Origin: Helicobacter rodentium ATCC 700285
GTDB taxonomy: Bacteria; Campylobacterota; Campylobacteria; Campylobacterales; Helicobacteraceae
DNA: 64,000 bases
Reading direction: 5' to 3'
NCBI RefSeq assembly: GCF_000687535.1
Contig: NZ_JHWC01000009.1
Coordinates: 1 to 64,000 of the forward strand
Position numbers and translations under genes: made by a program. Numbering within the stretch: the stretch's first letter is position 1; each line of letters opens with the position of its first letter. The notes beneath the pieces are model-generated. The model made no database searches, was not told the origin of the DNA, and was given only the letters and a program-made list of their open reading frames with translations. This document shows, in pieces, positions 47,155 to 56,074 of the stretch.

Positions 47155-50100
47155 ATGTCTGATAGAGAATTGCGCAATAAAGCTACAAAAATCCCCCCCC
47201 CCCCGCAGAAATAGCTCAGCTAGAAAATCTTAACCAACAATTCCCTAGTTTTTTCAAAAGCTTTGACACTTCCATTTCCTCCTTTTTAGAGCGCAGAAAT
47301 TATGAATATTTTGCGCTAGAGAATAGGTTGCAGCAAGAAAATGATGAAACAATAGAGTTTGTCCGCATTTCACACATTGCTTATGATAGAGAAAAGGACG
47401 CAAGCAACATAAACTTGCTAGATTTCCAACAACTCCTTAGCGCAATGGCGTCAAAATCCGGTAAATTTGTCTATATGTTAGAGAGCGACACAAGCGGTAT
47501 AAGCCTCTATTTTGGAACTTCAAAGAATCCAAACGATACAGAAAACACCAATGCGGAGTTTTTAAGGCAAACATTTTGTGGAATCTATGGTGGTTCTGAA
47601 TGCAACCCCTGCAAAGAAAGCCCACTCACAAAGGAGCTAAAATACTCCAAAGCAATGCTAGGACTTCCCGCGCTTAAACGCGATTCGGATAAATCCTATA
47701 AACAATCTTTAGAAAAAATCCTCTTTCCAATGCAGGGCAAACGATTCCGCATTTTAATCGTAGCAGAATCCTACCCCTTGCCAATCCTTCAAGAAATCAT
47801 TGCAAATCTCCAAGAACTAGGCAATGAGGTGCATAAAATCGCTAAGGTGAGTTTGAATTATAGTCAGAATCGCTCCCTTGCTCTTAGTGAAACGACGAGT
47901 GAAAGCTACACGCAAGGGGAGAGCACTTCTTATTCGGAGAGTAAAGGAACTTCCGAGCAATCCACAAAAAGTAAAATCGCAAGTGGAATCGCAACGGCAG
48001 CAACCATAGGAGCTTCGGTTTTTGTCACAGCAGTAACAGGAGGTGCAGCTGCACCTTTATTAAGAGGAGCAATCGGTGCAAGTGCAAATATAGCGTCAAT
48101 GGCATTCAATAAGCAAGAAAGCCAAAGCACTTCTACAAGCACCACAACCAACACGAGCAAAAGCACTTCTACAAGCAGAGGAACGACAGACACACAAGGC
48201 GATTCCAAAGGCATAAACTACGAGCAAATCAACAAAGGTGCGGAAGGAAGCGAAAAAATGATAGACAAATACATTGAACGATTCCAAAAGGGCTTAAGCT
48301 ATGGTATGTGGAATACTGCGCTTTATATCCAAGCAGACGATGAACCAACCTTATCCCAGCTCCAACACACGCTTAAAAGCGTCTATGGCGGGGACGAGAG
48401 CTTTTTTGAACCCTTGCGATTCACCCCTACAACCCAAATACCCATTAGCAAAGTTCCAATGTTTTACCTCAAGGACAATCTCCACCCAATCCACCCCTCT
48501 TTTTATGGGCTCTCTACCGCGATTAGCACAGAGGAGCTTTCTATCCTTGCTGCATTGCCACACAACGATATACAAGGAATCAGTGTCAGTCGCACTGCAA
48601 ACTTCGGCTTGACACAAGCCCTCACGAAAGAAAACGAATCCTACATAGAAATTGGCGAGGTGCTAAACAAAAGACTACCAACTTCCCAACGTTTCAGGCT
48701 CTCTACGCGTGCGCTAAACTCACATTTGTTTGTAAGCGGAATCACAGGCAGCGGCAAATCTAACACAATCAAGCTGCTTTTAACAAAACTTCACAACGAG
48801 CTAAAGCTACCCTTTTTAGTCATTGAACCCGCAAAAAGCGAATACAAGCACCTCATCAAAGAGATTCCAGACTTGCAAGTCTTCAAGCCCGGAAGTTTGG
48901 GGGATTGCTTCAGGTTTAATCCCTTTGTCTTTCACTTCACGAGAGAGAATCCCATTACAACACTAACCAAGCACACCGATATGCTAAAAGTCGCCTTTAC
49001 TTCCGCGTTTCCTATGTATGGGATTATGCCAATCATCTTAGAAAAGGCAATCCACACCGTGTATGAGGATAAGGGTTGGAGCTTTGAAACAGAGGATAAC
49101 CCCGCCTATGTAGAATCCAAAAGTGCAAATTACGACAACAAAACTCTTCTTTTTCCTACAATGGAGGATTTAAGAGACAAGATTGATGCAGTCGTAGAAA
49201 GCTCCGGTTATGCACAAGAGTTTGACCAAAACATCAAAGCCGCACTTAAAACGCGCATAGAAAACCTTACATTAGGCGCAAAAGGCAGGATTTTCAACTC
49301 AAGGCATTGTTTGGATTCTAACATTTTGTTTGAAAAGCCTACAATCATTGAACTATCTAGTATCGCAGACGATGAGGAAAAGGCGTTTTTAATGGGATTG
49401 TTGCTCAATCGGCTTTATCAATACAAAGAGGAGCAAGGGGACGCACAAGGAGAGCTAAAACACATCTGTGTCATAGAGGAAGCCCACAGACTTTTGCCAA
49501 ATATCTCTAGCCAAAAAGGCGAGGAAGCAAACGCAAAAGGCAAGGCGGTTGAAACCTTTACCAACCTCTTAGCAGAGATTCGCTCCTATGGACAAGGGCT
49601 TATCATCGCAGACCAAATCGCCTCCAAGCTTCACCCCGATGTGGTGAAAAACACCAATATTAAAATCTTGCAGCGCACAATGGATAAAGAGGATAGAGAA
49701 ATTGTCGGCAACGCAATCAATCTTACCCAAAACCAAATCCTAGACATTGCCGAACTCAAAACGGGCGAAGCCATTGTGCATAACAAAGACATTCACCAAG
49801 CCTTTATGGTGCAAATTGACGCAATAGAATCGCAAAAAGCAGAGGAAGAGGAGTTTGCAGATTTTAGAGCAAGATTCTATGCAAACCACCCAAAATACAA
49901 ACACGAATTTATCGGTGAGTGGGAGTTTTGCAACACAGAAAATACAGAATCCCAAGAAAGCGGCAGGCAATCCAAAGACTACCTAAATCAAATCAACAAT
50001 ATTCCAAAGCTACAAGCGAAATTAGCCCTACTTGAGGTTCTTAACGCCGCGATTCTAAACCAAGAGGAACAGACGATACAAGAAAAATGGGAAAATTTCA

Positions 50101-50579
50101 TCAAGCTGCTTAGAACCTATAAAGCAGAACATAGCAACCCAGTGATTTTTCATCTTTTCCTAAGGGGTTGGAAGCAGTTTAAACACCTCTCCAAAACAAG
50201 CAATTATCGCTTAATTGAGGATTACAAAAACGCCTATAAGGCAAGTTTGGATTTGATAAAGGCATTAGAAAACAAAGAGGGCATAACAAAAGCAAAGCAA
50301 GAATTGCAAGAATGCTTCTATAATGAAAATCTAAAACCCAATTCCACAGATTCCAAGCAAGAGGACGAGGCGATAAACTACACGCTTTTCATACTAGAAA
50401 ATATTGAGGCAAAGGGCTTATGGGAGAAAGTCAATCAAACCATTCAACAAAGCCCAAACTTAGGCAGTGGATTAGATGAGGCGTTAAGAATTATCTTTGA
50501 AAAGATTCAAACAAATCAATCCCTTAGAGATTCTTTAAAAATTATATATAATAACCAAAGGAGTAAAAATGTTTTTTAA
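47155..50579 (+). CDS. HerA/FtsK-superfamily (DUF87) ATPase, phase-variable, captured OFF
   Basis: A large P-loop ATPase, about 1,141 codons when in frame. ATG at 47155 has AAGGAG eight bases upstream. After 13 codons a run of 12 C (47193-47204) puts translation into a TAG at 47212; the long frame is open from the C run to 50579, so 10 or 13 C would give the full protein. Walker A GITGSGKSN is near 48738, Walker B HICVIEEAH near 49461, and GQGLIIADQ follows, as in HerA ATPases. A Gly/Ala-rich hydrophobic segment (about 47985-48110) lies between Ser/Thr-rich stretches and may contact membrane. The C-terminal 230 residues are helical. The last 11 bases overlap the nuclease gene. An in-frame TTG at 47328 has no ribosome binding site. 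A sequencing slip in the C run is possible. Confidence 0.85.
47193..47204 (+). repeat. Poly-C(12) contingency tract
   Basis: Twelve consecutive C starting at the third base of codon 13 of the ATPase gene. It is the only long G/C homopolymer I saw in the window. Tract length sets the frame: 12 is OFF (stop at 47212); 10 or 13 is ON. Slipped-strand phase variation at such tracts is well known in Helicobacter and Campylobacter. Confidence 0.9.
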
Positions 50580-51090
50580 ACCTCAAGAAATTCCTAAAAA
50601 TGAGGAATTAAAGCAACCAATCATTGCAGACGAAACGCGAATGAAAATTGAGGAAAACAAAAAAATCAAGGAAAATTCTCCTTATTCCGATGCCATTAAC
50701 GATTACATTCGCAGCAAAGAGGAATTAGAGATTTATAAAGAACTTGGTTTGGAAGAAGGGGTTATCAATGATAAACCTGTTTTAAAGGACAACAGCATAG
50801 ACCCAAATCTAAAGGATTCTGAAGGACGCACAAATTTGGAGAGAATGGAAAGAGGACTTCCACCAATAGATAAAAATGGTGATCCTTACAATCTGCACCA
50901 TATAGGACAAGGCAAGGATTCTCCACTTGCGGAGCTACCAGACAAGACACACAAAGAAAATGATAAAATTTTGCACGACAAAAACAGACCAAGTGAAATT
51001 GATAGGGGTAGCTTTGCCAAAGAAAGAGCAGAACATTGGAAAGCAAGAGCAGCAGAAATCAAAGCACAACAAGGAGTAAAAAATGACTAA
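50569..51090 (+). CDS. LHH-family HNH/EndoVII-superfamily nuclease (toxin-like)
   Basis: The second half (residues 86-162) matches the LHH nuclease domain of polymorphic toxins: GRTNLERMERGLPPI, then NLHHIGQ with H110 and H111, SPLAELPDKTH (H128), LH (H136), and EIDRGSFAKERAEHWKARA. The first 85 residues are polar and helical with no secretion signal. The 173-residue product should cleave nucleic acid and be toxic without its partner. AAAGGAG precedes the ATG, which lies inside the ATPase 3' end. The next gene, an immunity-family protein, overlaps its last eight bases. Coupled order ATPase-nuclease-immunity is the basis for reading it as a toxin module. Confidence 0.85.
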   Translation: MFFKPQEIPKNEELKQPIIADETRMKIEENKKIKENSPYSDAINDYIRSKEELEIYKELGLEEGVINDKPVLKDNSIDPNLKDSEGRTNLERMERGLPPIDKNGDPYNLHHIGQGKDSPLAELPDKTHKENDKILHDKNRPSEIDRGSFAKERAEHWKARAAEIKAQQGVKND

Positions 51091-51499
51091 AATTTCAGAA
51101 TTAGAAAATCTAGCAAAAGAGCGAAAAATAACACTTTACAAAGGCACACCCGCTAGTGATGAGCAAATTAGCGCAATGCAAAAACAGCTAGGGCTTACTT
51201 TGGGAGAGGAATACAAGCAGTTTCTCAAAAATTTTGGGTTTTTAAACGCGGAATATTTAGAGTTTTATGGAATCTGTGGAGAAAATAATGCGATTCCAAG
51301 TGCTATTTTTGCCACTTTATCTATGCGAGAAAAAATACCAAACTTTGCTAAAGATTTAATTGTGATTGGAGATGTAGGAGATGGTAATTTTTATTGCATA
51401 GATTGCAAGGACAATGTGTATTATTGCCAATATGACGAGGCAAAAAGATTAAACCAAACCTTAGGCGAATTTTTAGCAAAAGAAATTCAAGCACTTTAA
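51083..51499 (+). CDS. SMI1/KNR4 (SUKH) family immunity-like protein
   Basis: A 138-residue protein with the SMI1/KNR4 core: ASDEQISAMQKQLGLTLGEEY, then KQFLKNFGFLNAEYLEFYGI, and a C-terminal strand region GDGNFYCIDCKDNVYYCQYDE. SUKH proteins commonly neutralise nuclease toxins encoded just upstream, including HNH/EndoVII types. It overlaps the LHH gene by eight bases, which fits matched production of toxin and antidote. AAGGAGTAAAA precedes the ATG. Direct binding to the LHH protein is inferred. Confidence 0.85.
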   Translation: MTKISELENLAKERKITLYKGTPASDEQISAMQKQLGLTLGEEYKQFLKNFGFLNAEYLEFYGICGENNAIPSAIFATLSMREKIPNFAKDLIVIGDVGDGNFYCIDCKDNVYYCQYDEAKRLNQTLGEFLAKEIQAL

Positions 51500-51514
51500 T
51501 CAAAAGGAGACAGA

Positions 51515-53845
51515 ATGATAGAGTTACGCACAATAAAAGATTTGTTTAACAAGATTGAGGCATTAGAGGAATATTTTAAAGAATATCCAAACGCCTTGAG
51601 GGAAAATACCCTACAAGAGCTCAAAGAAAAGCTTAAAGGCAAACAAATCTACAAAATCGCAGTCGTTGCCAATATGAGCGCAGGGAAATCCACGCTTATT
51701 AACGCGCTCTTTGGGAGAGAGATTCTCCCAAGCTTTACTGAAGCCACTTCCGATTGCATTGTAGAAATCACTTCTATGCCAGACATTCCAAAAAAGGCGG
51801 AGGTATTTTTTGGGAATAAATCCCCCATTACACTAGAGGAAAAGGACTTTATAGAACTCAAGCAATACGCACAAAAAGATTCCAAATGCGAGGACAAATA
51901 CAAAGGAGTAAAGAAAATCACGCTCTCCTATCCCTTTTTGCATATCCAAAACGAGCAAGAAAATATAGAGATTCTTTTCATTGACACGCCCGGACCAAAC
52001 AACCAAGGTGAATCTGCAGACAAACACAAAGAACAGACAAAAGACACATTAAACGATGTAGATATGGCACTCTTTGTCTTTGACTATGGGCAATTAGACG
52101 CGAATCTTGGAATAGGTAAACAAAACGATGAACAAAACGATGAACAAAACGATGAACAAGGACTATGGCGTACGATAGAAAAACGCAAAGAAAAGGATGA
52201 AGACTTTGAAGTTTTTTTCTTGCTCAATAAAATAGATATGGCGTTTGAGGATAATAACAAATTAATGAAAAATGACAAAGATTATTCCCGCGAGAGAGAA
52301 AAGGAGCTAACAAAGAAATATTGGGGCAGACACGAAGCAGAAGCTTTTGAGAAATTACAAAAAGCAGCAGAGAATCACAGAATCCAAAATCCACAAATCT
52401 TTGCACTCTCCTCTTATTATGAACTCTTACGTAGAATGGAGAGTAGAATGGAGAATGGCGGACAACCGCTCACAGGCGATGAAGAAGACGCCCTAGATAT
52501 TTTTCAAAAGAAATTTCAAAGAATATTTGATGAAAAATGGGAACAAGAGTGCATAGACTACACAAGCTTTGAAAAGCTAGAAAAAGCGATAAATGACCAC
52601 ATTAACAAACAAGTCGTGGGCAAGATTTTAGAAAAAAAATCCGATGAAATAAAAGACATTCTAAGAGAGGAAAGCAACGCAATAGAAACAAGCATTCAAA
52701 ATCTCCAAAATCCAGAAGCAGAGGAAAATATAAAAAATGCAAAAGAGTTTCTACAAAAGGAGCTACCCCCACTCCAAGAGAAGACGCAAGAAAACGTCAC
52801 CAAAAGCAAGGAGAAAGCAAAGGAGCAGGTAGAATCCACGATAGAAAAATGGATAGAGCAGGAATTTACAAACAAGGTAGAGGAAATCGTGCTAAAAGCG
52901 GTAATCTTTATGCACGAGTTTGTGGAAGGAAACAAAAATCCAGCAAAACAAGTAGAAAGCATTTTTAAAGAACTAGGGAATTCAGAAAATAAAAATTCAT
53001 CTGCCAAAAATAAAAATTCATCTACTAACTTCCTTTCCCATTTTGAAAGCATTTTTAAAGAACTAGGGAATTCAGAAAATAAAAATTCATCTACTAACTT
53101 CCTTTCTAGTTTCCATGCAGTAGAAACGCAAAAAACTAAGAAGGAATACTTAGAACCAAGCACTCTTAGTCTCAAAAGTAAGAATCAGGCAGATTCTATC
53201 CATTCCGAAACAAACAAATACATTAGTTCTCTGATTGAAAATTGCAAGAACAACTTCCTAGACATTCAATCCGAAATCAAATGCCACTATGTAAGCCTAA
53301 ATGCCCAATGCAACACAAGCCTACAAGACTTCAAAAGCGCAATAGAAAAACGCTTGAACCAAACATTGCAAGTAGATCTAAAAGAGCAAATGCAACCCAT
53401 TGCCATAGACTATTCGGAAGCCTTAAACCTCTCTACAAGCATTCCTAAAAGTGTTTTAAGCTATACCTTTAAAGAGGCGCAATACAAAGAAGTGAGCGAT
53501 TCAAGTTGGTGGAATCCCTTTAGTTGGTGGGATACCAAAAGGGTGCAAACTAAAGCCGAAGAGCACACACTTACAATCAATCCAAAAGAACTGCAACAAG
53601 CAATCGCAAGCACATTCACAAACATGACAACAGAATTTAAGGCTATGGAAATCAAGCGACACCAAGACGCCATTTCCGCCTTTGGGAGCAAGACACTGCA
53701 AAAGGCGATAAGGGAGATTGTAGAGAGCAAAACCCAAGAAATAAACAAGCTAGAGGAGGAAATCCAAAACGCGCAGAGCAATCTTAAGAAATCCCAAAGA
53801 CAACAAAAGGTGCTAACAAACACACAAGAAAAAATGGGATTTTAA
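51515..53845 (+). CDS. Dynamin-like large GTPase
   Basis: A 776-residue dynamin-superfamily GTPase. The P-loop ANMSAGKST is at residues 52-60, DTPG at 157-160 and NKID at 238-241. Long helical regions follow (Glu/Lys/Gln-rich about 390-460 and near the C terminus), typical of the dynamin stalk. Two internal repeats are present: three 12-base units (52121-52156, NDEQ repeats) and a 48-base duplication (52955-53002 and 53045-53092). No clear transmembrane hairpin is seen. Bacterial dynamins remodel membranes and some protect against phage. AAAGGAGACAG precedes the ATG, 15 bases after the SUKH gene. Confidence 0.85.
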   Translation: MIELRTIKDLFNKIEALEEYFKEYPNALRENTLQELKEKLKGKQIYKIAVVANMSAGKSTLINALFGREILPSFTEATSDCIVEITSMPDIPKKAEVFFGNKSPITLEEKDFIELKQYAQKDSKCEDKYKGVKKITLSYPFLHIQNEQENIEILFIDTPGPNNQGESADKHKEQTKDTLNDVDMALFVFDYGQLDANLGIGKQNDEQNDEQNDEQGLWRTIEKRKEKDEDFEVFFLLNKIDMAFEDNNKLMKNDKDYSREREKELTKKYWGRHEAEAFEKLQKAAENHRIQNPQIFALSSYYELLRRMESRMENGGQPLTGDEEDALDIFQKKFQRIFDEKWEQECIDYTSFEKLEKAINDHINKQVVGKILEKKSDEIKDILREESNAIETSIQNLQNPEAEENIKNAKEFLQKELPPLQEKTQENVTKSKEKAKEQVESTIEKWIEQEFTNKVEEIVLKAVIFMHEFVEGNKNPAKQVESIFKELGNSENKNSSAKNKNSSTNFLSHFESIFKELGNSENKNSSTNFLSSFHAVETQKTKKEYLEPSTLSLKSKNQADSIHSETNKYISSLIENCKNNFLDIQSEIKCHYVSLNAQCNTSLQDFKSAIEKRLNQTLQVDLKEQMQPIAIDYSEALNLSTSIPKSVLSYTFKEAQYKEVSDSSWWNPFSWWDTKRVQTKAEEHTLTINPKELQQAIASTFTNMTTEFKAMEIKRHQDAISAFGSKTLQKAIREIVESKTQEINKLEEEIQNAQSNLKKSQRQQKVLTNTQEKMGF

Positions 53846-53880
53846 ATCATTTAACCCAAATTCTAAAGAAAGGAGAACAA

Positions 53881-54144
53881 ATGGATACATTAGCAGTCAT
53901 CGGAGTCTTAGCCATTATTACAGTCGGAGGAACAGTCGCATATCTGATAAAAAATTCATCAAATACGGGATTAAGCAAAGACGACCAAATGCGATACAAT
54001 AGAACCAAAACAAATATAGAAAACTTCACCCGCTCAAAAAATTGGGAGGCATTAGAAAATATGCTAGATACTCGCACATTGCGCGACTTTCCCGATTTGG
54101 ATAAAATGGTAAAAGACGCGCTAAAAAACAAACCAAAGTCTTAA
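53881..54144 (+). CDS. Small single-TM protein of the island
   Basis: An 87-residue protein with one N-terminal transmembrane helix (LAVIGVLAIITVGGTVAYLI) followed by a charged, helical cytosolic part (RSKNWEALENMLDTRTLRDF). No family is recognised. AAAGGAGAACAA precedes the ATG, 35 bases after the GTPase stop. It could be the membrane anchor or effector partner of the GTPase or ATPase. Three bases separate its stop from the WYL regulator start. Confidence 0.7.
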   Translation: MDTLAVIGVLAIITVGGTVAYLIKNSSNTGLSKDDQMRYNRTKTNIENFTRSKNWEALENMLDTRTLRDFPDLDKMVKDALKNKPKS

Positions 54145-54147
54145 GCA

Positions 54148-55026
54148 ATGAATCCGACCAAAAGCGATACACTCGCTACGCGCCTTGTGCAGATTTTGCT
54201 AAAGCTAAACAATGGAGAAGCACTCTGCGCTAGAGAGTTAGCGGAGGAATTTAATGTCAGTGTGCGCACGATTCAAAGGGATTTGAAACATTTTGAATCC
54301 CTGTTACTTAAAGAGGGCAACCTCTATCGCCTAGAGCCAAACTCTCTAGGCAAACTAAACCTTAAAAACCTGCAAGATTTTGTAGCTTTAAGTGGCATTG
54401 AAAATCTTTTTCCAAGCATAGATTGCAACTTTTTGAAAACCGCTTTAAAAGACCCCATTTATTTGGTAAAAAATCAAGGGTATGAGCATTGGACAAACAC
54501 ACAACTCTTTAACACCCTCTCTCTAGCGGTTAAAAATCATAAGATTCTAACCTTTAATTATGCGCAAAAACCCCGCAATGCAAAGCCTTATAAGCTTGTC
54601 AATAATTATGGGGTTTGGTATCTTTTAGCAGAGGAAAATCATCAGTTAAAAAACTTCACATTAAGCAAAATTTCTAATCTTGCGACAAGTGATGAGGGAT
54701 TCCAACCCAGCCAAAAGTTGCTAGAGCAAATCAAGCAAAATAGGAATCTTTGGTTTGCCAAAAAGGAATCGGAAGCAATTTTGCAAATCAGCTCCGAAGC
54801 TTTTGCGTATTTTTTCCGAAAACCAATCTTGAGCAATTACACAATCCTAGAAAACTCCGACACAAGCCTGACGCTTTCTACAAAATTTGCCTACGATGAC
54901 GAGATTTTACGCCTCGTGCAACAATGGATTCCTTATATCACAATCCTAAGCCCACAAAGTTTGCAAGATAAATTGCGTGAAAATTTAGAGAAATATTTAA
55001 AGCAAACTTTTGCAATGGAATCTTAA
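54148..55026 (+). CDS. HTH-WYL transcriptional regulator
   Basis: A 292-residue regulator with an N-terminal DeoR-type winged helix (REL AEEFNVSVRTIQRDLKHF region, residues 30-50) and a central WYL domain (KILTFNYAQKPRNAKP, then GVWYLLAEE) that senses nucleic acid or nucleotides in known members. WYL proteins frequently control phage-defence operons (for example BrxR and CapW types). As last gene of the island it likely autoregulates the operon. Its final codons (AMES and the stop) are supplied by the GCAATGGAATCTTAA linker of the dispersed repeat family, so its C terminus was probably altered by repeat insertion. Confidence 0.88.
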   Translation: MNPTKSDTLATRLVQILLKLNNGEALCARELAEEFNVSVRTIQRDLKHFESLLLKEGNLYRLEPNSLGKLNLKNLQDFVALSGIENLFPSIDCNFLKTALKDPIYLVKNQGYEHWTNTQLFNTLSLAVKNHKILTFNYAQKPRNAKPYKLVNNYGVWYLLAEENHQLKNFTLSKISNLATSDEGFQPSQKLLEQIKQNRNLWFAKKESEAILQISSEAFAYFFRKPILSNYTILENSDTSLTLSTKFAYDDEILRLVQQWIPYITILSPQSLQDKLRENLEKYLKQTFAMES

Positions 55027-55270
55027 AAGCTAGATATAAGATTATGGATTTGCAAGTGTGGGCAAAATCCTTGCGGATTGTGCGCTTCAGCGTTGCCCCG
55101 CAATGACGAAAAAATATGCTTTAAAGACAAATTTACATTATGGATTGCTTCACTGCGTTCGCAATAACGGAGTGGTTAGCTTCTTGTCATCGCAAAAATT
55201 TGCAAGTTTTTACTCTTGAGATTTTAAACTAGAGTAGCATTTGCTACCCTAGAAAGGTGGTTTGATTTGC
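55027..55270. repeat. Repeat region right of the accessory island
   Basis: Positions 55040-55088 repeat 46923-46971 perfectly (49 bases, same orientation). A variant GATTGCTTCACTGCGTTCGC near 55142 also has its counterpart on the left side near 46776. The end of the region holds the terminator for the FlaC-like gene on the minus strand. Confidence 0.88.
55221..55252 (-). terminator. Intrinsic terminator of the FlaC-like gene
   Basis: On the minus strand CTAGGGTAGC-aaat-GCTACTCTAG forms a 10-bp stem with one wobble or mismatch, followed by TTTAAAATC. It lies 18 bases past the stop codon at 55271. Confidence 0.7.
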
Positions 55271-56026
55271 TTAGCCAAGCAATGCGTCTAAGCGGCTTTG
55301 TAGATATTGTGTGTTGAAGGTTGCAGCATAAAGAGAAGCGTTTTCTCTAATTTTTGCATTATTTAATTGGTTATAATTTTCAGCCAAATCATCTTTCATT
55401 AGCCCACCCTCTGCGGCTTTAAGATTTACGACTGTGTTCATACTTGCATTCACGCCCGATTGGATTCCATTCATCGCAGCACCAATATCCGCGCGGCTCA
55501 TATTTACATTATTGATGAAATTCAAAATACTTTGCTGATTATTCACGCTTAAGCCTGAAACATTAGGAGCTTGCATATTGATACTCTCTGTTCCATTGCC
55601 TGTAACAAAGCTCATTTGCCCACTAAAGACATTTTTGCCATTGAAAACCGCTTGATTTGTCGCATCGCTCATCGCTTGTGTTAGCGCATTCGCCTCACTT
55701 TCAATCATTGCTCTTTGCTCATTGTTTAACGCAGGATTCCCCAAAGCTACAGAAAGTTCATTCATACGAATTGCGGAATCTGTAATATTAGAAAGTGTCG
55801 CGTCTGCAATTTGCATAACGCCTAACGCGTCATTTGCATTGCGGATTCCTTGAGACATTGAGTTTGCCTGTGCTAAAAGCGCATTTGCTAGAGCCAAACT
55901 CGCACCATCTGTTGCCTCCAATGGACGCTGGGAGGAAATCTTTTTTAACGTACTCTTTTCGTCCTCTTTTGCCTTATTTAAACTAATCAAGCTTTCATTC
56001 GCACTTTGTGTATTACCGATTTTCAT
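55271..56026 (-). CDS. Flagellin-like secreted protein, FlaC type
   Basis: A 251-residue short flagellin. The N-terminal D0/D1 helices (ANALLAQANSMSQGI, then NDALGVMQIADATLSNI) and C-terminal helix (ENASLYAATFNTQYLQSRLDALLG) are preserved, but the central variable domains of full flagellins are missing. Length and sequence pattern fit C. jejuni FlaC (249 residues), a flagellin secreted through the flagellar export system. It has its own sigma54 promoter and terminator. AAGGAG precedes the ATG. Confidence 0.85.
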   Translation of the reverse strand: MKIGNTQSANESLISLNKAKEDEKSTLKKISSQRPLEATDGASLALANALLAQANSMSQGIRNANDALGVMQIADATLSNITDSAIRMNELSVALGNPALNNEQRAMIESEANALTQAMSDATNQAVFNGKNVFSGQMSFVTGNGTESINMQAPNVSGLSVNNQQSILNFINNVNMSRADIGAAMNGIQSGVNASMNTVVNLKAAEGGLMKDDLAENYNQLNNAKIRENASLYAATFNTQYLQSRLDALLG

Positions 56027-56074
56027 CTTAATCTCCTTAAATGTTATTTGCTTCCTTGCAATTTTTCAAAACTA

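Noticed and set aside
47328-50579. TTG at 47328 as the real start of the HerA-type ATPase (1,083 residues)
   Set aside because: No ribosome binding site precedes it, and the same frame is open and protein-like back to the poly-C run, where an ATG with AAGGAG lies just upstream in another frame.
46680-55270. Prophage, ICE or transposon origin of the island
   Set aside because: No integrase, transposase, phage structural gene, conjugation gene or terminal inverted repeat is visible; only direct repeats of a genome-wide family flank it.
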